Shown here: positions 16,939 to 25,078 of the stretch, piece after piece | How positions within the stretch are numbered: position 1 is the stretch's first letter | Layout: every line of letters begins with the position of its first letter | NCBI GenBank assembly: GCA_905182025.1 | Contig: CAJJAA010000054.1 | Location: 1-35,328, forward strand | Length of the DNA: 35,328 nucleotides | Direction of reading: 5' to 3' | DNA from: an uncultured OM182 clade bacterium | GTDB lineage: Bacteria > Pseudomonadota > Gammaproteobacteria > Pseudomonadales > Azotimanducaceae | Made by a program: the position numbers and the translations under genes | The notes under the pieces: generated by a model | Databases searched by the model: none | What the model saw: only the letters and a program-made list of their open reading frames with translations | Told to the model about the DNA's origin: nothing

Positions 16939-17505
16939 CTAAAGCTTTTCGGTAAAAGTGATGAACTGATGAACCTGAGAGGCGGCGCGCTGCTGCAACT
17001 CTGGATCAACAAACTCGCCGTTTTCATTAAAAGCCGCGAAAGAACTCGCGACAACAAAAGCTTGCGGTGCGATGTGGCATCCAATTCCCATTAGCATTGA
17101 CTTTAAATGCGTGGCTGCGCGGGCACCGCCGCCCGGACCAGGCGAAGCACTCGCGATGAAGACAGATTTTCCAGAGAATGCGCTCAGACTTAGCGATGCC
17201 TCATCCGAACGTGTGCACCAGTCGATTGCATTAAGTAGTAGGGGGGTCATAAAGCCATTGTATTCAGGACAAGTGATGATTAACCCATCAGCATCCTGCA
17301 AAATTTCCTTTACTGCCTTGACGCTGTTAGGCAGGCCTTGCTCATGCTCAAGATCGCCATTGTAAATTGGCATTGAATAATGCTCGAGTTCGATATGCGT
17401 TGTCTGAGCACCGACTGCATTGCAACAGTTTGCTAAGATTCTCGCGAGTTTTAAATTGTCTGAGTCACGTCTTGAACTTCCGCTCATTATTGCAATACTT
17501 GCCAC
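16939..17505 (-). CDS. NAD(P)H-dependent FMN reductase family protein
   Basis: 188 residues with a flavodoxin-like fold. SGSSRRDSDN near the N-terminus binds the FMN phosphate, and CPEYNGFMTPLLLNAIDW (about 79-96) is the family signature of NADPH-dependent FMN reductases and azoreductases; GPGGGARAATHLK follows. It reduces flavin or quinone/azo-type acceptors with NAD(P)H in the cytosol; the true substrate is unknown. The GTG start at 17505 has AAAGGA seven to eight bases upstream. Confidence 0.9.
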   Translation of the reverse strand: MASIAIMSGSSRRDSDNLKLARILANCCNAVGAQTTHIELEHYSMPIYNGDLEHEQGLPNSVKAVKEILQDADGLIITCPEYNGFMTPLLLNAIDWCTRSDEASLSLSAFSGKSVFIASASPGPGGGARAATHLKSMLMGIGCHIAPQAFVVASSFAAFNENGEFVDPELQQRAASQVHQFITFTEKL

Positions 17506-17945
17506 AACACTTTCCTTTGTTATCAGCCCTGTTAGCGGCAGATACTACCTTATCTCCGTATTCGGCTGCTAGGGACTTGCTACTGCCTGTGTTGAACCGT
17601 TTAGGATAAGTTATTGGGTTAGGACATTTGGGTGGTTTCTGAGCTTTTGGTTTGTGTAGCGATGGCGAAGATGTTGATTTTCTACTTTAATAAAAGTCTT
17701 TAAATTGCTGAAATAATTAGTATTACTAGTCTATATTTTCGCATCTTGTACAATAAAAGCTCAACGTTTTCGCCGGCCAGCACACGTTCAGATTTAGGGG
17801 ACAATTAGCCTCTTACATATTCCGATATAAGTCATTCAGATACTCTTAGATATTCGTGGATATTGCAGACTTCATGGCGTTAGTATATCCGCCTGGCTTG
17901 GACCGGTGGTCCCGCTGAAAATAAACAAGTTCAAGGATAAAGGAC
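17506..17945. other. Divergent intergenic region with helically phased GATA repeats
   Basis: No gene is visible in about 440 bases between the FMN reductase and the acyl-CoA dehydrogenase. 17680-17760 is very AT-rich. GATAT/GATAC pentamers occur at 17824, 17839, 17849 and 17859, the last three spaced exactly 10 bases, so they lie on one face of the helix. This could be a regulator site for the acyl-CoA dehydrogenase; no known operator was matched. Confidence 0.35.
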
Positions 17946-19163
17946 ATGATGGATCTAGACATTCCAGAAAAATTAGTACCAATACGAGACAAGATCGATT
18001 CGTTCGTTCGGTCGAAGGTTGACCCGCTGACAGAGGAATATTTTGACAATATTGATGTCGGCGATCGTTGGTCTTGGAATGACAGACAAAAAGAAATCAT
18101 GGAAGGTCTGAAAGCCGAAGCCAAAGAAGCCGGTTTGTGGAACTTTTTCTTACCAGAAAGCCAAGGTGGTGCAGGCGTATCAAATCTTGAATATGCGCAT
18201 CTGGCTGAAGTCATGGCAAGAAACCCAATCGCTTCTGAAGTATTTAACTGTGCGGCACCTGACACGGGCAACATGGAAGTCCTCGAGCGTTACGGAACAG
18301 AAGAGCAGAAAAAAGAATGGTTAGAGCCTCTGCTTGAAGGAAAGATTCGTTCTGCTTTCGCGATGACTGAGCCAGATGTAGCCTCTTCAGATGCAACGAA
18401 TATTGCAACAAGTGCCGTACTCGATGGCGATGAGTGGCTTATCAACGGTTCGAAGCATTACATTTCCGGTGCTGGCGACAGCCGCTGCAAGATCATGATT
18501 ACCATGGTAGTGACAAACCCAGATGCGCCTAAGCATTTGCGTCAGTCGCAAATTCTTGTGCCGATTGATGCAAAGGGTGTCGATGTTATTCGCCCCATGT
18601 ACGTGTTTGGTAAGGATGATGCGCCACACGGCCATATGCATATTAAATTTACGGATGTTCGAGTACCAAAAGAAAATATTCTTCTTGGAGAAGGTCGAGG
18701 ATTTGAAATTTCTCAGGGTCGCCTTGGACCAGGACGAATTCACCACTGTATGCGTTCAATTGGTGTTGCTGAACGTGCCCTTGAGTTGCTTTGTAAGCGT
18801 GCATTGTCCCGTGAAGCTTTTGGCAAGTCACTAGCGGAGCTTGGCGGTAACTACGACGTTATTGCTGAATCTAGAATTGAGCTAGACATGTGTCGATTAG
18901 CAGTACTTAAGGCAGCCTACATGATGGATACCATCGGTAATAAGGAAGCCCGTAAGTATATCTCCGCCATTAAGGTGTCAGTACCTAATATGACCCTTAA
19001 AATTGTTGACCGAGCTATCCAGATATATGGTGCTTTGGGTGTATCTCAAGACACACCTCTTGCAGCAATGTGGACGGGTCAAAGAACTCTGAGACTCGCT
19101 GACGGTCCTGATGAAGTTCATAAGCGAGTTATCGCTCGCGAAGAGCTGAAGAAGTATCAATAG
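17946..19163 (+). CDS. Acyl-CoA dehydrogenase (ACAD10/11-like)
   Basis: 405-residue flavoenzyme that forms trans-2-enoyl-CoA from acyl-CoA and passes electrons to ETF. The all-alpha N-terminal domain contains FFLPESQGGAG. The middle domain has AFAMTEPDVASSDATN and GSKHYISGAGD (FAD contacts). The C-terminal domain ends in IQIYGALGVSQDTPLA and RLADGPDEVHKRVIAREEL, the ACAD10/11-type ending rather than the YEGT of MCAD. ATG 17946 has AAGGA eight bases upstream; the ATG three bases later is possible too. A strong terminator follows at 19201, so it is transcribed alone or last in its unit. Confidence 0.95.
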   Translation: MMDLDIPEKLVPIRDKIDSFVRSKVDPLTEEYFDNIDVGDRWSWNDRQKEIMEGLKAEAKEAGLWNFFLPESQGGAGVSNLEYAHLAEVMARNPIASEVFNCAAPDTGNMEVLERYGTEEQKKEWLEPLLEGKIRSAFAMTEPDVASSDATNIATSAVLDGDEWLINGSKHYISGAGDSRCKIMITMVVTNPDAPKHLRQSQILVPIDAKGVDVIRPMYVFGKDDAPHGHMHIKFTDVRVPKENILLGEGRGFEISQGRLGPGRIHHCMRSIGVAERALELLCKRALSREAFGKSLAELGGNYDVIAESRIELDMCRLAVLKAAYMMDTIGNKEARKYISAIKVSVPNMTLKIVDRAIQIYGALGVSQDTPLAAMWTGQRTLRLADGPDEVHKRVIAREELKKYQ

Positions 19164-19200
19164 ATTCTGGTCTTTGGTTTGATAGAAAGTAACAAGAATT

Positions 19201-19227
19201 AAGAGGCCTAAATGGCCTCTTTTTTTT
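19201..19227 (+). terminator. Intrinsic terminator after the acyl-CoA dehydrogenase
   Basis: AAGAGGCC (19201-19208) pairs with GGCCTCTT (19214-19221) around TAAAT, followed by a run of T to 19227. It lies 38 bases after the stop codon. The remaining bases to about 19478 hold no recognisable gene and should include the promoter of the next three-gene block. Confidence 0.92.
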
Positions 19228-19492
19228 GCCCGGCGTTCACGACTCAAAATCGAAGGAGCAGCGTCTACAGCATAATTAGCAAAGCGCCTGTGACATATGT
19301 GCTGAGGGTCACTTGTTGAACTATGCGGTGCTTCAGTAGTAGGATACAGAGCATACGACGCAGCTACATAGAGGCGTATTTGTCGAGGCTGATGAGGCGT
19401 TGTGGCATGTTTATGGTCGTGGTTTCCTTACTTTATCAAACGGACACTGTGTCGCTGGTATACAAATTTTAAGCAACTAAAAGGTGAGTGTT

Positions 19493-20386
19493 TTGGACAT
19501 CCAATCGATTAGAAATGCCTCTCTGAAAAGTATCGCGTTGCTGATTTTGATTGCCTTACCCCTATACGGCGCTGCAAAGACTGCAACCAGTAGCACCTAT
19601 AATGTCACACGTGACATAGTCTATGGCGATCCCCAAGACGCTTATTCTGAATTACAGTCTCTGGATATATATTGGCAAGACAATAAAGTAGCTCGGCCGG
19701 TCATCATCTATGTTCATGGTGGTAGTTGGGCTTTCGGCGATAAGTCCGACGTAAATTCCAAACCGGATTTTTTTGTGCCAGAGGACATCGTCTTCATCAG
19801 CATGAATTACCGTCTGCGTTGGGATCATCAACTTTATGATCAACTAGACGATATTGTTTCGGTTGTTAAATGGGTTAAAGCAAATAGCGAAACCTTCGGC
19901 TTAGACTCCGATAGGGTTATTTTGATGGGGCATGAAGCGGGTGCCCATCTTGTTTCTTTGGTTAGTACTGATCCTCGATACATGAAGGCTCACGGCATGT
20001 CCCTTAAGAGCATTAAAGCAGCGGTTGCAATTGATACAATGAGTTTCGATATACCAAGGGTCATGAAGGAACTGGGTTCATTCGTGCAACGTCGACAGCA
20101 CCGGCTCATATTTGGGGAGGAACTCGCGTCACAATTGGCGGCCTCGCCGATAACCCATATTGATCAAGGCAAGAATATTCCGCAATTCGCACTGCTATAC
20201 GTAGCAGACGATGAGGTTAACCAAATTCAAACACAGGCATTTGCCAAGTCGCTGATCTCAGCAAATGTCAGTGTCATCATGATTCCAGGTAATGCGACCA
20301 CACGGCAGACGATTGATGTTGAGCTTGGTACATCCAAAGACGCGTCAAGTGGCGCATTAATGGCATTTATACGCGCGACTTTTTAA
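19493..20386 (+). CDS. Exported alpha/beta hydrolase-fold protein lacking the catalytic Ser and His
   Basis: About 297 residues with an N-terminal signal peptide (ending near LPLYGAA). The fold matches the BD-FAE/esterase-lipase branch: VHGGSW is the oxyanion loop, and LMGHEAGAHLVSL stands where GHSAGAHL is expected. The nucleophile serine is thus Glu (GAA at 19934-19936). The region that should carry the catalytic His (PGNATTRQTIDVELG) has no His. It is likely a binding or structural pseudoenzyme in the periplasm. TTG 19493 is chosen as start because AAAAGGTGAG lies just upstream; a GTG at 19484 is in frame but overlaps that site. The next gene follows after 19 bases. Confidence 0.82.
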   Translation: MDIQSIRNASLKSIALLILIALPLYGAAKTATSSTYNVTRDIVYGDPQDAYSELQSLDIYWQDNKVARPVIIYVHGGSWAFGDKSDVNSKPDFFVPEDIVFISMNYRLRWDHQLYDQLDDIVSVVKWVKANSETFGLDSDRVILMGHEAGAHLVSLVSTDPRYMKAHGMSLKSIKAAVAIDTMSFDIPRVMKELGSFVQRRQHRLIFGEELASQLAASPITHIDQGKNIPQFALLYVADDEVNQIQTQAFAKSLISANVSVIMIPGNATTRQTIDVELGTSKDASSGALMAFIRATF

Positions 20387-20405
20387 TGATCGGTTACTTG
20401 GCAAT

Positions 20406-22787
20406 ATGATTCCTAAACGATATTTACTCGCACTGTGCCTGTTGATCTTTCATTCATCTGGTATGGCAGCAACCGGCGAGCTTCACCAGAGACTCGAATC
20501 ATTGCAACGACAAGGTATCGTGGTGAGCCCCACGTTAGTTTCTGAAATTATAAAACGTGAACAGCAGAACGAATCTAACGAGGCTATGTCTGCTTTCGTT
20601 CAATCCAACCAAAGCGTTGATCGCTCCTCTGAGCTCCGTTGGTGGCTCGATCAGATTGAATCCAATCCGGCATCTTTAGGCCGCTCGACGTTTATCAGCG
20701 ATCCTCTTACCGTTGCTCGTCGTGTTAATTTGAGCCAAATCTACACGCTTGGAATGCCCCTTAGCGAAGGCTCGGAGATTGTGACCAGTCGTTTTTGGAG
20801 AGATGGTCAGCCGCTGCAAAACCAATACCCTGAAGAAGCTAATTTTGTTAGGGCACGTATTGATAAGGGTTCCGAGCGCGTCTATCTAAAACAGACTCAA
20901 GCCCGGCTAAAAGGTAACTATGGCGGCTTGAGTCAGAGCCTTCCAACAGCTTCATTTTTAATTGACGACACGGCGCTTCAAGCTGGCGATTCAATCATTT
21001 TTGAATACAGTAATTTGTATATGCCGTATCGGGCAACGCAGCACTTTGTTCTTCCGGTCTTGATTAGGCCCGTCGGAAACACAAGTTTTGTCCAAACGCC
21101 CGACGCCACGCTTGTTGTTGATGCCGGACCTGCGGCGGATGTGGCGCTTGATGTGCCTGCATACATTGAATCCGGCTCAAGGTTTAGCGCGGAACTGCGC
21201 GCGTTAGATGAATTCGGTAATCTAGCATCAGGCTCGACGCCATCTTTCGATATTCTTATTGATGGTTCATTCGTCCAGAGAATTGATGCTGGCATCAGTC
21301 GTAAGCACATCGTCGAAAATTTGCAGTTACCGCGGACAGATATACCTCCAACCATTGAAGTGCGATCAAGCGGCGGGGGGATTAAAAGCCAAGCCAGTGC
21401 TTTTGTTATAAAGGCAACAGAAAATAAGCTTTACTGGTCGGATATTAACGCCATTGACTACCCTGGAAGTTCAGAACAAGGCGTTGTTGATAGCGGTAGC
21501 GTCGATCTCACCATTACCGGCGTGTCGCTCGACCAGACGACCTCTGTGAATTGGTATGCTAAAGGCGATCCAAAAGGTTGGATAGATAAAAGGACATTAT
21601 CTGCTGGCGGACAGCAGCTTGTGATTTCGACTCAGTTTGCAGACGCTGTATCAGAACTGCCTATAATCAATAGAAGCCTTGGGGACAAGCAAGCCGTTGT
21701 GATTGCATTGGCAGAAGTGCCGCTTGATGATCGTATTTCAAATAATGTGCAATTGGTCGAAATTCTCACCGGTAATGGTGGATTTGAGTGGTATGGCCAA
21801 CGTCTATTGGATCGCGGTTTTCGGCTTGGCTTTACAGCGTCGGATAATGCCAACACGGTGCCGGTGGGTCTCACAAACAAACCCGCCAAGACCGGCATCA
21901 TAGTTCAACCAGACGAGTCGCCCATTGATGCTCTCAGACGCGGTAGAACCTTCGTCACAAGTGGCGATAAGATTATGCTTGATGTGTCTGTGAATGGTGC
22001 AGCGCCAGGAAGCAGGGTGGCTCAAGCCGTACAGCGAGTAATAAAGGGGCAGGTTGCGGGCACGACTCGATTGACAGAGGTCGAGCTCATTAAAAATGGC
22101 GTGGTTATTGACCAGTACAATTTTGCGACTCGAAAGTCACTGGCTACCGATGACATTGAGGACCAAGCGCCGATCAAACCAGAGCTGAAGAGCAGGATGT
22201 TGAAGGTAAGTTTCACTTCCTCCTCGAAGCCTGCGCTGGGACAACGAGATTTACCGCGAAATGGCAGAGAGTGGATTGGCTTTGTGAAGTCCGAATTGGC
22301 GGATATTAGCGGTTTGACAGCACCTTCATTTACACGGCCTGCGATCCAAGCCGTGGTATCAAACCCAAAAATCACAAACCGAGTTGATTTCATTACGTGG
22401 ACTCGCGGCAACACCAGTAGTTTTTTGTTACAGCTCGATAATGTCAATGAGGATGCAACCGTTGAACTTAATTTGCGTGAAGGGCAAGAAGACAATGACG
22501 TTGTTACGCTGCTAAGACAACCGGCGAAATTCGCTTCAGCGCGCTACATGATCAGTTTATTAGACCTAGAGCAAGGCCCGATCACAAGAACCATGCTGGT
22601 TGACGGTTACCAAGATATCGTTACTTTCGAGTGGCTAGACCAAGAGTATCCAACTCATCTTGCGTTTCAGTTTACAGACCGAGCTATTGGCAACACACAA
22701 GACTATTATTACATTCGCGTAAAACAAATTAACGATCAGACTGCCTGGTCAAGTCCGGTTATAGTCGGTGGTTTTGATCAACCCTAA
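20406..22787 (+). CDS. Exported DUF3604/PHP-like protein with degenerate metal sites
   Basis: 793 residues with a signal peptide (ending near GMAA, about residue 22). The middle part follows DUF3604: LYWSDINAID (about 342-351) sits where family members have a metal-binding GDLHxHT. NVQLVEILTGNGGFEWYGQRLL, then GFTASDNANTVPVG (A482 where DNH is usual) and IDALRRGRTFVTSG with VSVNGAAPGS follow. The PHP-type histidines are gone, and the segment between the first and later motifs is only about 100 residues, shorter than usual. The C-terminal third is beta-rich. It is therefore probably not an active metallohydrolase. The function is unknown. It forms a unit with the pseudo-hydrolase upstream and the TraB protein downstream (20-base overlap). 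Confidence 0.7.
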   Translation: MIPKRYLLALCLLIFHSSGMAATGELHQRLESLQRQGIVVSPTLVSEIIKREQQNESNEAMSAFVQSNQSVDRSSELRWWLDQIESNPASLGRSTFISDPLTVARRVNLSQIYTLGMPLSEGSEIVTSRFWRDGQPLQNQYPEEANFVRARIDKGSERVYLKQTQARLKGNYGGLSQSLPTASFLIDDTALQAGDSIIFEYSNLYMPYRATQHFVLPVLIRPVGNTSFVQTPDATLVVDAGPAADVALDVPAYIESGSRFSAELRALDEFGNLASGSTPSFDILIDGSFVQRIDAGISRKHIVENLQLPRTDIPPTIEVRSSGGGIKSQASAFVIKATENKLYWSDINAIDYPGSSEQGVVDSGSVDLTITGVSLDQTTSVNWYAKGDPKGWIDKRTLSAGGQQLVISTQFADAVSELPIINRSLGDKQAVVIALAEVPLDDRISNNVQLVEILTGNGGFEWYGQRLLDRGFRLGFTASDNANTVPVGLTNKPAKTGIIVQPDESPIDALRRGRTFVTSGDKIMLDVSVNGAAPGSRVAQAVQRVIKGQVAGTTRLTEVELIKNGVVIDQYNFATRKSLATDDIEDQAPIKPELKSRMLKVSFTSSSKPALGQRDLPRNGREWIGFVKSELADISGLTAPSFTRPAIQAVVSNPKITNRVDFITWTRGNTSSFLLQLDNVNEDATVELNLREGQEDNDVVTLLRQPAKFASARYMISLLDLEQGPITRTMLVDGYQDIVTFEWLDQEYPTHLAFQFTDRAIGNTQDYYYIRVKQINDQTAWSSPVIVGGFDQP

Positions 22788-23733
22788 GCGTAAAAAAAAC
22801 ACAGGTTCGGCCCTCGCAGGTTGGCTGGTGTATGGGTTGTTATTGATTCCGGCCGCGGTACAGGCCGCACCCCTAAGTCTTTGGAAAATCGAACATGACC
22901 AAGCCGTTGTGTATCTGGTTGGTTCGGTCCACGTTCTGAAAGCCGACGATTATCCGTTACCCGCAGCGTTTCAAATGGCGTTTGATGCCGCTCAAATTAC
23001 GGTATTTGAGGTTGACCTAGATAAAACATCAGAGCCTGAGGTGGCGCGCTTTTTGGTTGACGAAGGGCGCTACCAACCTCCGGATAGGCTATCCGATAAC
23101 CTTTTACCGTCTAGCCTTGCTGCATTAAACCGGTATCTTGATAGTACGCACCAGTCTCTCGAACAATACCAACAAATGAAACCCTGGGCGATTAGCCTTA
23201 ATATCGCCATGATTGAAACGCAGCGATTGGGTTACGATGCGGAGCTAGGGGTTGATCTCTATTTCCAAAAGCAGGCGAGGGCTGCAGGTAAGCCTGTCCT
23301 TGAGCTTGAAAGCATACAAGACCAACTCAGACTCCTATCAGGCGATTCTGAAGCGTTACAAGAACTCTCGCTAGTTAGCGCGATAAGTGAATTGCCGCGA
23401 TTTGAGATGTTGCTTGAAGAACTAATGGGCGCTTGGCGAGTCGGGGCTGCCGATGAAATGTATGCATTATTATTACAATCCTACAGCTCACCTGCCGCCA
23501 TCGAACAGATGCCATTGGCAGCCGATAAACTTGAGCGGCAACTGGCTGACCAATTGACGCGTATATTAGATACACGTAATCATGAGATGGCAAAGAAGAT
23601 CAGAAATTATCTGCAAACCTCGAGCGAGTACTTCATAGTTGTCGGCGCGCTTCATATGGGTGGGCCTAATGGATTGATTGCGCTTTTAAGTGAAGATCAT
23701 GAGATACAGCAAGTGCATCATTCAGCAAAATGA
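22768..23733 (+). CDS. TraB/GumN family protein, exported
   Basis: 321 residues. Basic residues and a hydrophobic stretch to about residue 34 (ending AAVQA) form a signal peptide. The TraB/GumN pattern is clear: LWKIEHDQAVVYLVGSVHVLK, ELGVDLYFQ, ELESIQDQL, then RNHEMAKKI and FIVVGALHMGGPNGL. The conserved His/Glu residues (GSVH, GALH) are kept, in line with a proposed metalloprotease relation (Tiki-like fold), but bacterial activity is little known. GTG 22768 overlaps the end of the previous gene by 20 bases, a sign of co-translation. TTG 22774 is an alternative start. Confidence 0.88.
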   Translation: MVLINPKRKKNTGSALAGWLVYGLLLIPAAVQAAPLSLWKIEHDQAVVYLVGSVHVLKADDYPLPAAFQMAFDAAQITVFEVDLDKTSEPEVARFLVDEGRYQPPDRLSDNLLPSSLAALNRYLDSTHQSLEQYQQMKPWAISLNIAMIETQRLGYDAELGVDLYFQKQARAAGKPVLELESIQDQLRLLSGDSEALQELSLVSAISELPRFEMLLEELMGAWRVGAADEMYALLLQSYSSPAAIEQMPLAADKLERQLADQLTRILDTRNHEMAKKIRNYLQTSSEYFIVVGALHMGGPNGLIALLSEDHEIQQVHHSAK

Positions 23734-23805
23734 TTGCTGTTGTATCTCTATGAATGAAGACCCTACAATAGCGCCGCTTAATACAAGACAGATTGAAATA
23801 CGATG

Positions 23806-23847
23806 AGGCTTTGATCAAGAGCCCGCTGCCCGAAACCGGCAAAGCCT
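23806..23847 (+). repeat. Hairpin upstream of ribH
   Basis: AGGCTTTG (23806-23813) is perfectly complementary to CAAAGCCT (23840-23847). The palindrome TTGATCAA occurs twice, at 23811-23818 and 23854-23861. This could be an RNA structure or a DNA site in the ribH leader. The FMN riboswitch core is not present. Confidence 0.4.
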
Positions 23848-23940
23848 TAGGCGTTGATCAATGACAATAGTTGTATAACAAGCAACTTATATCCCATATC
23901 AGATCGGGCCATTTCATAACTTATCTATAGGAGCCTCGCG

Positions 23941-24390
23941 ATGTTCAGACTTGCGCTCATACAATCCTGTTGGCACAAAGAGACTGTTGACCAATTTAAA
24001 AATGGTTTTAGCCAACGTATAGCAGAATTAGTCGCTTGCGAAATTGATTACTTTGAAGCACCAGGGGTTGTTGAAATCCCTCTGTTGACCAAGCTCTGTG
24101 CCGCTGACAACACGCCCAACGGCCCCTATGACGCAATCATCGTCACAGGCCTGATCGTTGATCACGGTGTTTACAGACACGAATTTGTTGCTCAGTCTGT
24201 CATGGACCTGATCATGCGAATTCAAGTCGATAAAGAAATACCCGTTATTTACGGCATATTAACTGCGCAAGATTTTATGTCGGAGGGCCGAGACAAATTC
24301 TATTTCGACCATTTTGCGACTAAAGGTCTTGAATCAGCCAATGCCTGTGCGAAGACGCTCGATACTGTTGCACGCTTGAAACCCTCGTAA
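23941..24390 (+). CDS. ribH: 6,7-dimethyl-8-ribityllumazine synthase, type II (RibH2-like)
   Basis: Lumazine synthase joins 5-amino-6-ribitylaminouracil and 3,4-dihydroxybutanone 4-phosphate, the next-to-last riboflavin step. The 149 residues include IQSCWHKETVDQFKNGF (substrate-stacking Trp), APGVVEIPLL (40-49) and VTGLIVDHGVYRHEFVAQ (R79, catalytic H80). The YRHEFVAQ version, and a C-terminus with DHFATKGLESANAC, match the type-II enzymes (Brucella/Mesorhizobium RibH2) and not the usual VIRGxTxHF type. TAGGAG lies seven bases before the ATG. It stands alone, away from other rib genes. The stop region carries a 9-base tandem repeat. Confidence 0.93.
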   Translation: MFRLALIQSCWHKETVDQFKNGFSQRIAELVACEIDYFEAPGVVEIPLLTKLCAADNTPNGPYDAIIVTGLIVDHGVYRHEFVAQSVMDLIMRIQVDKEIPVIYGILTAQDFMSEGRDKFYFDHFATKGLESANACAKTLDTVARLKPS

Positions 24391-24399
24391 CCCTCGTAA
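24382..24399 (+). repeat. 9-base tandem repeat across the ribH stop codon
   Basis: CCCTCGTAA occurs twice in a row (24382-24390 and 24391-24399). The first copy holds the last two codons and the stop of ribH, so the second copy gives a backup in-frame stop. Confidence 0.85.
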
Positions 24400-24531
24400 C
24401 CACTGTTTAGTCACATAACCGTCTAAAAGTTGCAAGAAAGTGTGCCGTGCTGTCAGTTCGGTGCACATCCCTGCCAACATCTGGCAGCGACCAATATTAG
24501 TCTCTCATTCTTTTCTTCTAATAAATTTGAT

Positions 24532-24601
24532 GGCGCACGCTTATCCGCCAATGTCGCAACATGTTTCATGCTTGCGGTATTGAGGTATTGTTTCGTGCGC
24601 C
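24532..24601 (+). promoter_or_regulatory. Nested stem-loop in the gloA leader
   Basis: Outer arms GGCGCACG (24532-24539) and CGTGCGCC (24594-24601) are perfectly complementary. Inside, CGCAACATG (24555-24563) pairs with CATG-c-TTGCG (24567-24576) over a TTT loop with one bulged C. The element ends 54 bases before gloA. A smaller hairpin (CTGCCA and TGGCAG, 24471-24487) precedes it. It could be a cis-acting RNA; no known family was recognised. Confidence 0.35.
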
Positions 24602-24655
24602 GTACCTCTCTATTCTTTAGTAATCATTAATCTCGAAAGTTGAAAGGGTCGTTAC

Positions 24656-25078
24656 ATGAAGTATTTGCACACCATGGTTAGAGTCAAGGACATCGATGCA
24701 TCGATGGACTTCTACTGCAAGCATCTTGGCTTGGAAGAACAGCGCCGAGTTGATGTTGAACAGGGCCGGTTCACGTTGGTATTTCTTGGCGCGAAAGGCA
24801 ACCCTGATTCTCAGGTTGAGCTCACTTACAATTGGGACGGCGATACTTTAGGTGAAGGCAGTCGTAACTTTGGACATTTGGCCTATGCGGTTCCGAATAT
24901 TTACGAGGCCTGCCAACGGTTAATGGATGGAGGTGTAACCATCAATCGTCCTCCTCGTGACGGCTACATGGCCTTTGTTCGGTCACCAGACAATATTTCA
25001 ATCGAATTGCTTCAACAAGGTGAAGCACTTGCCCCGCAAGAGCCATGGGCGTCGATGGAAAATGTGGGTGAATGGTAG
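24656..25078 (+). CDS. gloA: Glyoxalase I (lactoylglutathione lyase)
   Basis: GloA isomerises the methylglyoxal-glutathione hemithioacetal to S-lactoylglutathione, detoxifying methylglyoxal. The 140 residues have the four metal ligands H5 (YLHTMVRV), E55 (VELTYNW), H74 (FGHLAYAV) and E117 (ISIELLQ), almost the E. coli positions (H5, E56, H74, E122). The first residues are typical (MKYLHTMVRVKDIDASMDFY). GAAAGGG precedes the ATG. The end overlaps the start of the histidine phosphatase gene by seven bases. Confidence 0.96.
   Translation: MKYLHTMVRVKDIDASMDFYCKHLGLEEQRRVDVEQGRFTLVFLGAKGNPDSQVELTYNWDGDTLGEGSRNFGHLAYAVPNIYEACQRLMDGGVTINRPPRDGYMAFVRSPDNISIELLQQGEALAPQEPWASMENVGEW

Noticed and set aside
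17846..18274. 142-codon minus-strand frame
   Set aside because: It lies antisense to the N-terminal part of the acyl-CoA dehydrogenase and shows no domain; a shadow frame.
23734..23940. FMN riboswitch before ribH
   Set aside because: The conserved FMN riboswitch core segments are not found in the leader.
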